This document shows positions 6,534 through 7,021 of a stretch of 7,021 nt of DNA, piece after piece. The first letter of the stretch is position 1. Each line of letters begins with the position of its first letter. Source of the DNA: Chitinophagaceae bacterium (GTDB lineage: Bacteria; Bacteroidota; Bacteroidia; Chitinophagales; Chitinophagaceae); assembly GCA_025455205.1 (NCBI GenBank), contig JALOMZ010000096.1:1-7021 (forward strand), read 5' to 3'. Made by a program: the position numbers and the translations under genes. A model generated the notes under the pieces. It searched no databases. It was not told the DNA's origin and worked only from the letters and a program-made list of their open reading frames with translations.

Positions 6534-7021
6534 TCACTGTTGCGCCTGCACCCAGTCCGACTGCCAGGGTTCCATGCCTTCTGTTGTTGTTACCTGCAGC
6601 TGCACTTCGTTGACATCTTCAAACACGTGGCCGTCTTCGTAGCCCACAGACACGTATACACTGAGCTCCTGCCGGGCAATGCCTTTGAAGGTGCCCTTCA
6701 CCGGTGAGCAATCGTTGAAGTCGCGGCCGGCGGCCAGCTTGATATGATAGCCATTCACCCACACATTGTTGGTGGGATCAATGCCGGCCCAGCCATATTC
6801 CGGCAGCCAGCATTCTACCCAGGCATGGGTGGCGCCTTCGCCCCGGAGGCCGCTTTTGTTGGGACATATATAGCCGCTCACGTATCGGGCTGGAATGCCA
6901 AGGGTTCTGAGCAATTGCAGCATCACATGGGCAAAGTCCTGGCATACGCCGCTCCGGTGATCGAGGATCTCATCCACCGTGGTTTCCACGGATGTGATGC
7001 CCTTTACATATTTAAAATTCT
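6534..7021 (-). CDS. Transglutaminase-like cysteine protease/transglutaminase-fold protein, 3' part
   Basis: The frame stays open to the window edge, so the 5' end is missing. The GTG at 6989 is internal, since in-frame codons upstream read NFKYVKGITS, which belongs to the same domain. The transglutaminase-core catalytic triad is complete: Cys in GVCQDFAH (codon 6944-6942), His in ATHAWVE (6827-6825) and Asp in GIDPTN (6779-6777). The linking IPARYVSGYI segment is also typical. The C-terminal portion (TFKGIARQELSVYVSVGYEDG onward) is beta-rich, as in the bacterial family that pairs an N-terminal beta domain with this core. Such proteins are thought to act as peptidases or cross-linking enzymes, often encoded near an alpha-E protein and an ATP-grasp ligase, which would lie outside this window. 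The exact reaction cannot be told from sequence. Confidence is high for the fold and low for the substrate. Confidence 0.9.
   Translation of the reverse strand, partial: NFKYVKGITSVETTVDEILDHRSGVCQDFAHVMLQLLRTLGIPARYVSGYICPNKSGLRGEGATHAWVECWLPEYGWAGIDPTNNVWVNGYHIKLAAGRDFNDCSPVKGTFKGIARQELSVYVSVGYEDGHVFEDVNEVQLQVTTTEGMEPWQSDWVQAQQ

Overview
The window looks like a piece of a Bacteroidota chromosome, probably a Chitinophagaceae-type lineage. The reasons are the gene families present (a DUF4230-type protein, a secreted M28 peptidase with a C-terminal Fn3-like domain, a ModF-like tandem ABC ATPase, RarA, a transglutaminase-like protein), start codons without clear Shine-Dalgarno sequences, and gene boundaries crowded with short AT-biased tandem microrepeats and small palindromes. 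The assignment is inferred from these traits, not from a database search.

Layout from left to right: the 3' end of a DUF4230-like gene (+, 1-426) runs convergently into a two-gene minus-strand operon. The operon holds an M28 zinc peptidase (2474-1125) followed after 2 nt by an ElaA-type GNAT acetyltransferase (1122-667). A 71-bp divergent promoter gap separates the peptidase from a plus-strand ModF-like twin-ABC ATPase (2546-3988). A gene-free repeat island of about 1.03 kb follows (3989-5018). It holds a period-8 microrepeat, three copies of a bipartite double-hairpin element in alternating orientation, a stretch with two further hairpins, and a four-unit tandem repeat of 78-99 bp. rarA (6293-5019, minus) comes next, then a 240-bp spacer, and then the 3' part of a transglutaminase-like gene (minus) that leaves the window at 7021.

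The genes are ordinary housekeeping or accessory genes with no obvious shared pathway, and I see no defence system, phage, integron, CRISPR array or RNA gene. The unusual content lies between the genes. Strictly phased heptanucleotide arrays (AACHTCR, or YGADGTT on the other strand) sit at five gene boundaries. Two of them run through a stop or start codon: the last four residues and stop of elaA, and the rarA ATG. Both intergenic spaces that carry a heptad array at each end are exactly 240 bp, with the two arrays facing each other as inverted repeats. A second point of interest is a natural Glu-to-Gln change in the first Walker B motif of the ModF-like protein.
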